Positions 1-10,229 of a stretch of 64,000 bases of DNA are shown here, piece after piece. The notes under the pieces were generated by a model. It ran no database searches and was not told where the DNA came from. It saw nothing but the letters and a program-made list of their open reading frames with translations. The stretch's first letter is position 1, and the number at the start of each line of letters is the position of its first letter. This stretch comes from a bacterium (lineage in GTDB: Bacteria > Myxococcota > UBA727 > JAUIJE01). The DNA lies in the NCBI GenBank assembly GCA_030431455.1, contig JAUIJE010000007.1, forward strand, positions 1-64,000, in the 5' to 3' direction. Both the position numbers and the translations under genes were made by a program.

Positions 1-194
1 CTCGCAGAGACGCCTGACGGCGCTCCGCGAGTGGCTTGGCGGTTTGCTTCGCAAACGCGCATGGCTCCTCGCAGAGACGCCTGACGGCGCTCCGCGAGTG
101 GCTTGGCGGTTTGCTTCGCAAACGCGCATGGCTCCTCGCAGAGACGCCTGACGGCGCTCCGCGAGTGGCTTGGCGGTTTGCTTCGCAAACGCGC
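1..194. repeat. 67-bp tandem direct repeat (R67), nearly three copies
   Basis: Copies begin at 1, 68 and 135 and are essentially identical; the third stops at about 194. No spacers lie between copies, so this is not CRISPR. Each unit carries the short hairpin GTTTGC-TTC-GCAAAC. A diverged copy lies at 19,004-19,068, so the unit is dispersed. 67 is not a multiple of 3, so reading frames through it are not conserved and I regard it as non-coding. The array is cut by the window edge and may extend further left. Confidence 0.9.
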
Positions 195-216
195 GGGTGG
201 GTGCGAAAACCCACCC
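195..216. other. Hairpin at the end of the R67 array
   Basis: Perfect 8-bp stem GGGTGGGT / ACCCACCC with a 6-base loop GCGAAA, directly where the third R67 copy breaks off. There is no T tract, so it is not a clear intrinsic terminator. It may mark the edge of the repeated element. Confidence 0.5.
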
Positions 217-255
217 GACTGAGGGCGGGCCTGCGTGAACTGTCGCAACCTCGCC

Positions 256-307
256 GGACTCCGATTCCGAGGTCCGATTTCGAAGTCCGATTCCGAACTC
301 AGTCAGC
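256..307. repeat. 13-bp tandem repeat, family GARGTCCGATTCC
   Basis: Units at 256-268, 269-281 and 282-294, with a decayed fourth unit running into the TetR stop codon. The same 13-bp family occurs at 61,538-61,602, again beside the 3' end of a minus-strand gene. Confidence 0.7.
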
Positions 308-910
308 GTCCAGCAGCCGCTCGACCGCGGCCCAGGCCACGTCCGGCAACGCCTCCCGCATCCAGTCCGCGTCGATGTCCGCGCCGCCCAGGTAGCGCCG
401 GCAGGTCTCGTGACAGGTCCCGAGCACCACCAGCTCCAGCCGCACCGGGTCCAAGCGCGGCAATGTCCCTGCAGCGGCGAACGGCGCGAGGTGCGCGGCC
501 AGGGGTGCCATCATCCGCGCCTTCTCCGCGGCGAGCTCCGCGCGGGGCACGGGCCCGTGCTCGACGAGCATCGCCTGGTACATGAACGCGGCCTCGTCGG
601 GGCAATCGAACACCCACGCGAGGTGGCTGCGCACGATCGCACGGACCGCGTCCTCCGCGCTCGAGGTCGTTTGCACCGCGCCCACCATCCCCGCGAACAG
701 CCGCTCGAAGGTGCGCACCAAAAGCGCGAGGGTGAGCGCCTCCAGGTCCTTGAACTGGTGGTACACGCTGCTCGGGCTCGCCCCCGCCCGCTTGCGCACG
801 TCCTCGATGCCGGTGCGCAGAAGCCCCCGCTCGGCAAAACACGCCAGGGCCGCGTCCAGCAGCTCCTGGCGCCGCCGCTTGCCGTCTTTGCGCACGGGGG
901 AGGGGGACAT
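299..910 (-). CDS. TetR/AcrR-family transcriptional regulator
   Basis: Predicted dimeric DNA-binding repressor of 203 residues, a normal TetR length. Residues about 10-60 form the helix-turn-helix: RRRQELLDAALACFAERGL, then TGIEDVRKRAGASPSSVYHQ and FKDLEAL, the usual three-helix TetR pattern with the conserved Tyr-His in the recognition helix. The C-terminal helices are the ligand/dimer part and do not identify an effector. The start MSPSP at 910 was chosen because upstream in-frame sequence has no family similarity and runs into the divergent gene. It faces a short-chain dehydrogenase across 91 bp holding a small palindrome, the usual layout of a TetR repressor and its target. Confidence 0.88.
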   Translation of the reverse strand: MSPSPVRKDGKRRRQELLDAALACFAERGLLRTGIEDVRKRAGASPSSVYHQFKDLEALTLALLVRTFERLFAGMVGAVQTTSSAEDAVRAIVRSHLAWVFDCPDEAAFMYQAMLVEHGPVPRAELAAEKARMMAPLAAHLAPFAAAGTLPRLDPVRLELVVLGTCHETCRRYLGGADIDADWMREALPDVAWAAVERLLDAD

Positions 911-956
911 GGGCCGACCATAGCCCGGGCGCGCGCCCGGCCTTGGCAAATCGAAA

Positions 957-971
957 TGGAGATATATTCCA
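957..971. promoter_or_regulatory. Candidate TetR operator
   Basis: Dyad TGGA-N7-TCCA with an AT-rich centre, in the otherwise GC-rich 91-bp gap between the divergent TetR and dehydrogenase genes. Short and imperfect in the middle, so only a candidate. Confidence 0.35.
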
Positions 972-1001
972 ATTATGGCCCCGCCGTGCCACCACCCGGC
1001 C

Positions 1002-1823
1002 ATGGAACGATTCATCCTCACCGGCGCCTCGCGCGGCATCGGCGCGGCGCTGGCCGGGGCCCTGGCCCGGCCAGGCCGAGAGCTGTGGCTCAGCGCGCGC
1101 GAGAGCCCCGCGCTCACCGAGGCCGCCGACCGGGCGGTCGCCGTCGGCGCGGCGGTGCAGGTCCGGCCCGCGGACCAGGCCCGGCTCGACGAGGTCGAGC
1201 GGCTCGCGCGCGACCTCCTCGAGGTCCCGGGCCCGGTCACGCTCATCCTCGGCGCGGGCCTGTGGCCCCACCGGTGCGAACACGTCGAGGGCGGGCTCGA
1301 ACGTGCCTTTGTGGTGAACCACCTCGCCCCGGTTCTGCTCGCCGCCCGCCTGCTCGCCGCCGGGCAGGTCACGCGGGTGTTCTTCATCGGGGCCGGCCTG
1401 ATGATCAAGGGCCGCTTTGACGAGGACCGCACGCCCGCGGGCCGAGATTTTTCCAGCTGGCGCACCTATTGCGACACCAAACTGTGCCAAGCGCTCGCGG
1501 CCCAGCACCTGGCCGGCCTCTATCCCGACGTGGACTTTGGCGTGACCCACCCGGGGGTGGTGCGCACCGACCTCGGCGCGCGGCCCGGCGTCCTCGGGGG
1601 CGTGCTGCGTCTTGTCAAACGGAAATGGGAAACGCCGGAGGCGTGTGCCGCGCGGCTCGCGTCCGTGGTCGAGACCCCGCGGTGGGGGGACCTGGGGGCG
1701 GCGGGCTGGTGGTTCGAAAAAGAGCGCCAAGCCTGGCCCGCGCCCGCGGACGATGCGGCGCTGCGCGACCGGGTGTGGACGATCACCGCCCGTCTGCTCG
1801 ACGAGCGGGGTCACGGCTTGTGA
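1002..1823 (+). CDS. Short-chain dehydrogenase/reductase (SDR)
   Basis: NAD(P)-dependent oxidoreductase of 273 residues with a Rossmann fold. The N terminus MERFILTGASRGIGAAL carries the TGxxxGIG cofactor loop; NHLAPVLLAARLL follows the usual Asn position, and YCDTK is the YxxxK catalytic pair. The segment VTHPGVVRTDLG is typical of the retinol-dehydrogenase-like branch of SDRs. The ATG at 1002 was preferred to an in-frame ATG at 975 because it sits right before the Rossmann strand. It is probably controlled by the divergent TetR gene. The substrate cannot be read from the sequence. Confidence 0.85.
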   Translation: MERFILTGASRGIGAALAGALARPGRELWLSARESPALTEAADRAVAVGAAVQVRPADQARLDEVERLARDLLEVPGPVTLILGAGLWPHRCEHVEGGLERAFVVNHLAPVLLAARLLAAGQVTRVFFIGAGLMIKGRFDEDRTPAGRDFSSWRTYCDTKLCQALAAQHLAGLYPDVDFGVTHPGVVRTDLGARPGVLGGVLRLVKRKWETPEACAARLASVVETPRWGDLGAAGWWFEKERQAWPAPADDAALRDRVWTITARLLDERGHGL

Positions 1824-1836
1824 GGGCGTGGCGCGG

Positions 1837-2607
1837 TCAGGGTCGCTGACCATTGTTGGCAAAGGATGCCGCTGCACCGCTTGCCACAAATGCGTACAAC
1901 CCGAAGCCGATGCCGGTTCCCACCGCGAGCACGATGCTGCCCGCGAGTCCGCCGACGACGGCCGCCACCAATCGGTCTCGGCGGATCTCGTCGGTGAATC
2001 CTTCGGAAAAGCCAGACCTGAACACCACCGACCCGGTGGTGGGCTCCGCGGGCTCGGCTTCGATCAACCAGCCCAGAAGAATGACGGCTCCGATCCCGAC
2101 GGGGCCAAGGATGCTCGCGGCGGCGGCGTAGTAGCCGAAGGGCAGCGAGGCGTCGCTGTGCGCAGCGTCGGCTGCGGCCTTTCCGGCCTCCTTGCCCGCG
2201 AGGAACGCACCATCAGGAGCGGCGTCGACTGTGTCGCGCGTCGCATGTCGTTTCGCTCGCTTCTTTTTGCGCTTGAGTTTGCGGATGGACGCCACGTCCC
2301 GCTTGTCGATGACGCGCGGCTCGCCCATTGGCGTCAGCACGGTGATGCGCTGCTCGGTTTCGAGCTCGAGCTTGCCCATCACGCTCTCTCCGTCGACCAA
2401 CCCAATCTGCACCGGATGGTGCAACAGAACTTGATAGCCCTCGCGGGGCAACGCAAGCGGCGGGGCGGTGGGCGGGACCGGCTCCACATCCGTCGGGGCC
2501 GTCGAATCCTCGGCCTCCGCGGGGGGCCGGCGGTCGACCACGGGCTGGTCCGCGAATGCAGCCGCAGACCACAGGCACGCCAGGACGGCCACGCCGAGGC
2601 CGCGCAT
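1837..2607 (-). CDS. Signal-peptide protein with two C-terminal membrane helices, unknown function
   Basis: 256 residues. An N-terminal signal peptide (LGVAVLACLWSAAAFA, cleavage after AFA) leads into a Pro-rich stretch, then a beta-rich segment (GYQVLLHHPVQIGLVDGESV) with GELETEQ-like strands, a very basic patch KLKRKKKRAKRH, and two hydrophobic helices near residues 145-170 and 215-245. I do not recognise the family. It starts 3 bases after the acs stop and is probably co-transcribed with metG-SDR-acs, although no functional link is visible. Confidence 0.6.
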   Translation of the reverse strand: MRGLGVAVLACLWSAAAFADQPVVDRRPPAEAEDSTAPTDVEPVPPTAPPLALPREGYQVLLHHPVQIGLVDGESVMGKLELETEQRITVLTPMGEPRVIDKRDVASIRKLKRKKKRAKRHATRDTVDAAPDGAFLAGKEAGKAAADAAHSDASLPFGYYAAAASILGPVGIGAVILLGWLIEAEPAEPTTGSVVFRSGFSEGFTDEIRRDRLVAAVVGGLAGSIVLAVGTGIGFGLYAFVASGAAASFANNGQRP

Positions 2608-2610
2608 CGC

Positions 2611-4569
<1,959 letters not shown>

Positions 4570-4593
4570 GGGGGCCTCGCAGGAAAAAGACGG

Positions 4594-5466
4594 TCAGAGG
4601 GCGAACTGGGAGAGGTTCTGTTGCAGCGATTCCGGCGTCCACAGCTCGCCGGACGGCGGGGCGTCGAGCCCCGCGGATTGGTTCATGGCGTACTCGAACA
4701 CCCGCTTGCCATGGACGCCGAAGATGCGGCCGTTGACGTCGGCGGACAGGGACGAGCACAGCCAGGCGACCACCGGGGCGACGTGCTCGGGCCCCATCTC
4801 GTCGATGCCCATGCTCTGCAGCACGGCCACGTCCTCGGTCATGCGGGTGAGCGCGATGGGGGCAATGGCATTGACCCGGCACGACATCCGGGAAAACTCC
4901 ATCGAGGCGGTGCGGGTCAGCCCGTACAGGCCCGCCTTGGCGGCCGAGTAATTGGCTTGGCCAAAGTTGCCGAGCAGCCCGGCCAGCGACGTGGTGTTGA
5001 CGATCGCGGCTTGGGTCTCGACCCCGTGCTTGACCTGCATCTTGAGCGCGCGGGCGAACGCGCGGGTCATCAAGAACGACCCCCGCAGGTGCACGGCGAT
5101 GACCGCATCCCACTCGGCCGCGGTCATGTTGGTCAAGGACCGGTCGCGCAGGATGCCCGCGTTGTTCACGAGGATGTCGACCCGGCCCCATTTGTTGAGC
5201 GCGGTCCACACCGTCTGTTCGGCCCCGTCGAGATCGGCCACGGAATAGGGCGCGGCGATGGCCTCGTAGCCTTTGTCGGACAGCTCGCTGGCCACAGATT
5301 CGGCCACGGACATGTCCACCTTGGACCCGTCGCGCGGCCCCCCGGCGTCGTTGATCACGACTTTGGCCCCGCGCGCGGCGAGGTAGATGGCTTCTTCCCG
5401 GCCGATGCCGCCGCCGGCCCCGGTCACGATGGCCACTTGGCCGGCAAACAGTTTGTCGTCGCTCAT
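4594..5466 (-). CDS. SDR oxidoreductase, 3-hydroxyacyl-CoA dehydrogenase-like
   Basis: 290 residues. VAIVTGAGGGIGREEA is the NAD(P) loop, VINDAGGPRDGSK the adenine-pocket strand, NNAGILRDRSL the Asn-Ala-Gly motif, and YSAAKAGLYGLT the YxxxK site. The INDAGG and ILRDRSL stretches match the dehydrogenase unit of peroxisomal-type multifunctional enzyme 2 and related (3R)-hydroxyacyl-CoA dehydrogenases, so a role in acyl-CoA metabolism is likely. Sitting between metG and acs supports acyl-CoA chemistry only loosely. Confidence 0.82.
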   Translation of the reverse strand: MSDDKLFAGQVAIVTGAGGGIGREEAIYLAARGAKVVINDAGGPRDGSKVDMSVAESVASELSDKGYEAIAAPYSVADLDGAEQTVWTALNKWGRVDILVNNAGILRDRSLTNMTAAEWDAVIAVHLRGSFLMTRAFARALKMQVKHGVETQAAIVNTTSLAGLLGNFGQANYSAAKAGLYGLTRTASMEFSRMSCRVNAIAPIALTRMTEDVAVLQSMGIDEMGPEHVAPVVAWLCSSLSADVNGRIFGVHGKRVFEYAMNQSAGLDAPPSGELWTPESLQQNLSQFAL

Positions 5467-5477
5467 GCGAACTCCGT

Positions 5478-7553
5478 TCAGGTGATGCGGTCGCCCGGCT
5501 TGGCCCCGGGCACGAACACGGGCTTGGGCTCTTTGTCGCCCGCGGCGAGGATCATGCCCTCGGACAGGCCGAACTTCATTTTGCGCGGCTTGAGGTTGGC
5601 GACGAGCGCGACCATCTGGCCCTCGAGCTCGGCGGGTTGCACGTGGGGCTTGAGCCCGGTGAACACGTGGCGTTCGCCCAGCGGCCCCACGTCGAGCGTG
5701 ACCGAGATGAGCTTGTCCGCGCCCTCGACGTCGGTGGCCTTTTTGACCTGGGCCGCGCGCAGCTCAACTTTAAAAAAGTCGTCCACTTTGATTTCCGCGG
5801 GCGGGCCCTCGTCCTTCTTTGCCGCTTCCTTCTTCGCTTTGCCCTGTTTGTCCGCGGCCTTTTGGCCGGTCTTGGCCTTGGCGGCTTTTTTGCCGTCGGC
5901 CGCCCCGGTCTCCGACGGGACCACGAGGCTGTGCACGGCCTTTTTGTCCAGCCGTTCGAACAGGCGGTCGTAGGGCAAGAGCTGCAACCCTTCCGCGAGC
6001 GGGGCGAGGGCGGACGCGAAGGTAAAGCCCCCTTCCGCGCCGACCATGGCCGCGGCTTTCTGCGACGCGTCGGGGATGATCGGCCCGAGCAGACCCATAC
6101 ACAGCTTGCCCACGTACAGCGCAGTGGACAATTGCATTTGGGCTTTGGCCACGTTGGTCTTGGCCACGTCCCAGGGCTTTTCGTCCTGGAGATACTTGTT
6201 CGCCCCGTCGGCGATGGCCACCACTTCGCGCACGACCTGGGCGTACTCGAGGTCGCGGTAGAGATGTTCGACCTTGGCCGCGCGGGCCCGGGCCTCGTCG
6301 AGCAAACCTTGGGCGGCGGGATCGGTGGGGCCGACCTTGCCGTCGCAGTAGCGGTGCAACATGGGCACGGTCCGCGACATGAGGTTGACGATCTTGTTGA
6401 CCAGGTCGGTGTTCACCCGCTGGATAAAGTCGTCGAGGCTGAGGTCGATGTCGTCGATGCCCGACGTGAGTTTACACGCGTAGTAGTAGCGCAGCGCCTG
6501 CACCCCGATGGGGCCGAGGGCGTCGGCGAGCGCGTCGGCCATGATGAAGGTGCCGCGGCTCTTGGACATCTTCACCCCGTCGACGGTGAGCATGCCGTGG
6601 ATGCCGTACTTCAAGGGCAGGGTGTGGCCGGCGGCGGAGAGCATCGCGGGCCAGAACAACGTGTGGAAGTACACAATGTCTTTGCCGATGAAGTGCACGA
6701 TGCGTGTGTCGGGGTCGTTCCAGTATTCCTCGAAGGTGCGGCCCTTTTCCTGGGCGGCCTTTTCGCTCAACGAGATGTAGCCGATGGGGGCGTCGAGCCA
6801 GACGTAGAAGTACTTGTCGTCGGCGCCGGGGATGGGAAAGCCAAAGTAGGGCCCGTCGCGGCTGATGTCCCAGTCCTGCAGCCCGTCGGCGAACCAGCGG
6901 TCGAGGTAGTTCTTGATGCCCGCGGGCACCCGGCCATCCGACGACGTGAAGTCCTGCAGCAACTTTGTGAACTTGCCGAGGCTCACGAAGTAGTGCTCGG
7001 ACGACTTCATCACCGGGGTGGCCCCGCTGATCACGCTCTTGGGGTCTTTGAGGTCGGTGGGGCTGTAGGTGCTGTTGCAGCTCTCGCAGCTGTCGCCGTA
7101 CTGGTCGGGGGTGCCGCACTTGGGGCAGGTGCCGCGCACCATGCGGTCAGGCAAAAAACGTCCCGCCTCGGGATCGAACAGCTGCTCGACGTCGCGGCGG
7201 GTCACGTACCCCGCCTGCTCGAGGGCGCCGTAGATGCGCTCGGCGTGTTTTTTGTTGAGCGGGGTGTGGGTCGAGCCGTACCCCCCGTCGAACTCGATGA
7301 AGAACTTGTCGAAGGTCGCGGCGTGGCTCTTCTGCCAGTCGGCGGCGTATTGCTCGGGCTCTTTGCCCGCCTTCATCGCGTTCAGTTCGATGGGGGTGCC
7401 GTGGCTGTCCGCGCCGCACACGCACAGCACGTCTTCACCCGCCATGCGCAGCGCGCGCACATAGATGCTCACCTGCACGTGCTCGACGAGGTGACCGAGG
7501 TGGATGGGGCCGTTGGCATACGGCAGCGCAGGGGTGACGAGGTACTTCGCCAT
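5478..7553 (-). CDS. metG: Methionyl-tRNA synthetase with C-terminal tRNA-binding domain
   Basis: Charges tRNA-Met; 691 residues. The class I signature PIHLGH is at residues 16-21 and KMSKSRG near 335. A zinc knuckle CPKC-N9-CESC lies near residue 145. After the anticodon-binding helices a Lys/Ala-rich linker (about 545-585) joins an EMAP-II/OB-fold tRNA-binding domain (VDDFFKVELRAAQVKKATDV) that dimerises the enzyme in E. coli-type MetRS. It is the first gene of the minus-strand run and diverges from an ArsR-type gene across about 138 bp that hold no feature I could identify beyond likely promoters. Confidence 0.97.
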   Translation of the reverse strand: MAKYLVTPALPYANGPIHLGHLVEHVQVSIYVRALRMAGEDVLCVCGADSHGTPIELNAMKAGKEPEQYAADWQKSHAATFDKFFIEFDGGYGSTHTPLNKKHAERIYGALEQAGYVTRRDVEQLFDPEAGRFLPDRMVRGTCPKCGTPDQYGDSCESCNSTYSPTDLKDPKSVISGATPVMKSSEHYFVSLGKFTKLLQDFTSSDGRVPAGIKNYLDRWFADGLQDWDISRDGPYFGFPIPGADDKYFYVWLDAPIGYISLSEKAAQEKGRTFEEYWNDPDTRIVHFIGKDIVYFHTLFWPAMLSAAGHTLPLKYGIHGMLTVDGVKMSKSRGTFIMADALADALGPIGVQALRYYYACKLTSGIDDIDLSLDDFIQRVNTDLVNKIVNLMSRTVPMLHRYCDGKVGPTDPAAQGLLDEARARAAKVEHLYRDLEYAQVVREVVAIADGANKYLQDEKPWDVAKTNVAKAQMQLSTALYVGKLCMGLLGPIIPDASQKAAAMVGAEGGFTFASALAPLAEGLQLLPYDRLFERLDKKAVHSLVVPSETGAADGKKAAKAKTGQKAADKQGKAKKEAAKKDEGPPAEIKVDDFFKVELRAAQVKKATDVEGADKLISVTLDVGPLGERHVFTGLKPHVQPAELEGQMVALVANLKPRKMKFGLSEGMILAAGDKEPKPVFVPGAKPGDRIT

Positions 7554-7691
7554 GGTGGGGGCCTCCGGCCCTCGCGATGCACCGGACGCGGCGGTTCGTA
7601 AAGGGGGGCGACGTCGACGGGCACCCCGCCGGGAGCCCGGGGCCAGAAGGGGGTTGTGTCTGGTTCTAAAAATGTGGAAGTGTGCTGCACC

Positions 7692-8126
7692 ATGGCCACG
7701 AAAAAGAAGTCACGCTCGTCGGGGGCGAAGAAAAGCCGCCCCAAGGTGAAAAAGAAAAAGGGCGGCGCCAAGCCGGCGTCGCGCCCCGCGGAGATTTCGG
7801 TGTTCGACCCCGACCGGGTCACCGAAGTGTTCGACGTGATGCCCGACGAGGACATGCTCGCTGAGGCCGCCGACCGGCTGAGCGGGTTGGCGCACCCGAG
7901 CCGGCTCAAGGCCATCGTCGCGTTGTCGGTGCACGAGCTGTGCGTGGGCGACATCGCGGCGATTTTGGGGTTGTCGTTGTCGGCGACCTCGACGCTGCTC
8001 AAGCAGCTGCGCGCGCTGGGGTACGTGTCGGCGCGCGGCGCGGGCAAGCAGACCTACTACCGGATGGCGAGCACGTTGCCCGAGACCCTGCTGTCGAGCG
8101 TGTTCGCGTCGCTGCCGCCCGCCTAG
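7692..8126 (+). CDS. ArsR/SmtB-family winged-helix regulator
   Basis: 144 residues. The N-terminal ~35 residues are a Lys/Ser-rich basic tail, unusual for the family and able to add non-specific DNA contacts. The core has LAHPSRLKAIVALSVHELCV, then DIAAILGLSLSATSTLLKQL (recognition helix) and the wing YVSARGAGKQTYYRM. The metal-sensing ELCxCD motif is degenerate here: ELCVGD has only one Cys, so classic alpha-3N metal sensing is doubtful. The ATG at 7692 was chosen over an in-frame upstream start at 7656. The target is unknown; metG is divergent. Confidence 0.82.
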   Translation: MATKKKSRSSGAKKSRPKVKKKKGGAKPASRPAEISVFDPDRVTEVFDVMPDEDMLAEAADRLSGLAHPSRLKAIVALSVHELCVGDIAAILGLSLSATSTLLKQLRALGYVSARGAGKQTYYRMASTLPETLLSSVFASLPPA

Positions 8127-8270
8127 GGCCCGGTCGCGGATCGATCCAGGGGAACAGACCGCGCGGCAAAGTCGTTGTCCGTACACGGCTTTTTGGCCGC
8201 CAGGCGCGCTTGCACTTTTGGGGCGACGCCGAGACAATCGGGGCCGAAGCGCGCTGCCAGGGGAGGGCAC

Positions 8271-9422
8271 ATGAGCACGCGAGAAGCAGCGGTGGAACGC
8301 TCGGGGTTGCGATCGGCGATGGCCGTGTTCGCGGCCCTGTTGGCGTTGGCCGGGTTCTTTTTTTTCCAGGGGAAAGCCAAAGACGCGGTGCTGGAGGTGC
8401 AGGTCACCCCCGCGGGCGCCACCGTCGAGCTCAAGGAGCCGCTCTCCCCGGGTGACGGCCCCCGGGTGCTGCGGGCCAACGCGGGTCTTGTCACCTTCGA
8501 CCACCTGCCGCGGGGGGCGCTGGCCAAAGTTGTGGCCTCAGCGCCCGGACACCGCCAAGCGGTGGCGACCCAAGCCTTGCACGAGGACGGCAGCCCGGTG
8601 CGGCTGGTGCTCAACCTCGAGGCGGAGCACGCTTTGGTGTCGGTGGCGACCGACCCGGAAGAAGCATTGGTCTACCTCGACAACACCGCGGTGGGGGTCA
8701 GCCCGGTGGTGCTCACCACCGTGGTCGCGGGCAATCACGTGATCAGCGCGCGCAAGCCGGGTTTTCAGCCCGCGACCCAGACCATCCAGGTCAAAGCCTC
8801 CGAGAACCGCCAAGTGCTGCTCACGCTCGAGCCCACCGGCGACGACCCCACCGGGGACAAAGCCGACGGGGAGCCCGACGACAAACCGCCGCCCGGGTAC
8901 GGCCGCATTCACCTGAAGAGCAGCCACCGGTCGACGTTCTACGCGGACAACTTCAAAATCGCGGTGGGCCAGGACGTGTGGCGCACCATCATCGCGGGCC
9001 CGCACAACATCTACGTGCGCTGTGACGGCCGCGGCGCCAAGTACAAGAACGTCGAGATCATCGAGGGCGAGACCACCGAGGCGTTCTTCGAGTTCAACGA
9101 GGACCCCACCGCCAAGGCCCGGGAGGCGCTCGACGACACCAAGCCGCTGTACTGGGTGGCCCGCGGCGGTCCCACCCGCAACTCGGGCAAGTACGGCGAC
9201 GCGGTCAAGATGTTCCAAAAAGCGCTCGAGCTCGACCCCGACTACGCCCAGGCCCACCGCCAACTCGCGACCACGCTGCCCGCGCTCAAGGAGTGGGACG
9301 CGGCCATCTACCACATGGAGCGGTACCTCGAGCTCGACCCCGCGGTGCCCAACGCGGAGTTTTACCGGGGCATGATCAAGCGCTACCAGGAAGAAAAAGA
9401 GAAAGAGGAAGCGGGCCACTGA
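8271..9422 (+). CDS. Membrane-anchored PEGA-domain protein with C-terminal TPRs
   Basis: 383 residues. A short cytoplasmic N terminus is followed by one helix (AVFAALLALAGFFFF), giving a likely periplasmic body. PEGA-type repeats follow: VQVTPAGATVELKEP and ALVSVATDPEEALVYLDNTA with VVAGNHVISARKPGFQP. Two tetratricopeptide units occupy the C terminus (YGDAVKMFQKALELDPDYAQ; WDAAIYHMERYLELDP). PEGA proteins are common in Myxococcota and are thought to bind surface polymers or partner proteins. Start at 8271 has an AGGGAGG ribosome site 7 bases upstream. The next gene begins 20 bases after its stop. Confidence 0.8.
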   Translation: MSTREAAVERSGLRSAMAVFAALLALAGFFFFQGKAKDAVLEVQVTPAGATVELKEPLSPGDGPRVLRANAGLVTFDHLPRGALAKVVASAPGHRQAVATQALHEDGSPVRLVLNLEAEHALVSVATDPEEALVYLDNTAVGVSPVVLTTVVAGNHVISARKPGFQPATQTIQVKASENRQVLLTLEPTGDDPTGDKADGEPDDKPPPGYGRIHLKSSHRSTFYADNFKIAVGQDVWRTIIAGPHNIYVRCDGRGAKYKNVEIIEGETTEAFFEFNEDPTAKAREALDDTKPLYWVARGGPTRNSGKYGDAVKMFQKALELDPDYAQAHRQLATTLPALKEWDAAIYHMERYLELDPAVPNAEFYRGMIKRYQEEKEKEEAGH

Positions 9423-9442
9423 CCGCGCCCTCGACCGCCCCC

Positions 9443-10198
9443 GTGACCCTGCCCACCGCCCCTTGCACCCGCTGCCGGGCCACCGTCGTGTACGGCGAGC
9501 CGCAATGCCGCAAATGTGGACAGCCGTTCCAATACGGAGCTGGCAATGTTCCTGTACCGAGCCCGCACCAAATCCAAGAGGCGTTGATCGCGGCCGCGGC
9601 CGACGCCATCTCCGGCCCCAACCAAGCGGCCCCGGGGCCGGGCGCGCCCCCGTCCCCGGCCCCCCTCACCGACGGTCCCGCGCCGTCCCCGGTGCCGCTC
9701 ACCGACGGGCCGCGGCCCTCGCCGGTGGGGGCCCCGGCCGAGCCCGCGCCCAGCTGGCTCGACCAAGGGCGGTTCGACGACGTCGGCCAGGTGGGCACCG
9801 AAGCCATCCCCGGCTTCATCGACTCGACGCTGTTCGGGGCCTTTTCCGCCGGCGACGCCGCCACCGCGACCATGCCCGGCCTCGAGACCCACCACGCCCC
9901 GGACATCGACGTGCACAGCGAAGACCTCTCCGGGGTGCTCGACCAAGGGCGGTTTGACGACGTGGGGCAGGTCCGCACCGAGGACATCCCGGGGTTCATC
10001 GACTCGAGCTTGTTCGCGGCCTACACCCCGGACACGGTGGCCACCGTGGCGGTCCCCGGGCTCGAGTCCACCGCCAACGCGGGCACGCGCAAGGGGGTGG
10101 CGTCCGACGAGGGCGCGCACCTCGCGCCCTGTACCCAATGCGGTACCATGCACGATCGCGCGCGGTGCCCGAGCTGTGGCGCGGCCGTCCTGGATTGA
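9443..10198 (+). CDS. Double zinc-ribbon protein with a 60-residue internal repeat
   Basis: 251 residues from a GTG start (a CTG at 9419 is possible). Four Cys near the N terminus (CTRC...CRKC) and four at the C terminus (CTQC...CPSC) look like two zinc ribbons. Between them is a Pro-rich linker and two copies of a module beginning LDQGRFDDVGQV and containing IPGFIDS and PGLE, with period exactly 60 residues. I do not recognise the family. It lies 20 bases after the PEGA/TPR gene and 31 bases before lipA. Likely cytoplasmic, since there is no signal peptide. Confidence 0.6.
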   Translation: MTLPTAPCTRCRATVVYGEPQCRKCGQPFQYGAGNVPVPSPHQIQEALIAAAADAISGPNQAAPGPGAPPSPAPLTDGPAPSPVPLTDGPRPSPVGAPAEPAPSWLDQGRFDDVGQVGTEAIPGFIDSTLFGAFSAGDAATATMPGLETHHAPDIDVHSEDLSGVLDQGRFDDVGQVRTEDIPGFIDSSLFAAYTPDTVATVAVPGLESTANAGTRKGVASDEGAHLAPCTQCGTMHDRARCPSCGAAVLD

Positions 10199-10229
10199 CG
10201 ACCGGGGCCAAACGCTCCACATCCCGCGT

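Noticed and set aside
1-194. Possible CRISPR array
   Set aside because: Units are contiguous and identical with no spacers; no cas genes are nearby.
299-1889. Long minus-strand frames overlapping the SDR gene
   Set aside because: They arise from GC-rich antisense frames; only the 203-residue TetR part and the plus-strand SDR show family motifs.
7692-8126. Metal-sensing ArsR with full ELCxCD
   Set aside because: The motif is ELCVGD, with one Cys only, so I kept the ArsR-type fold but not a metal-sensor role.
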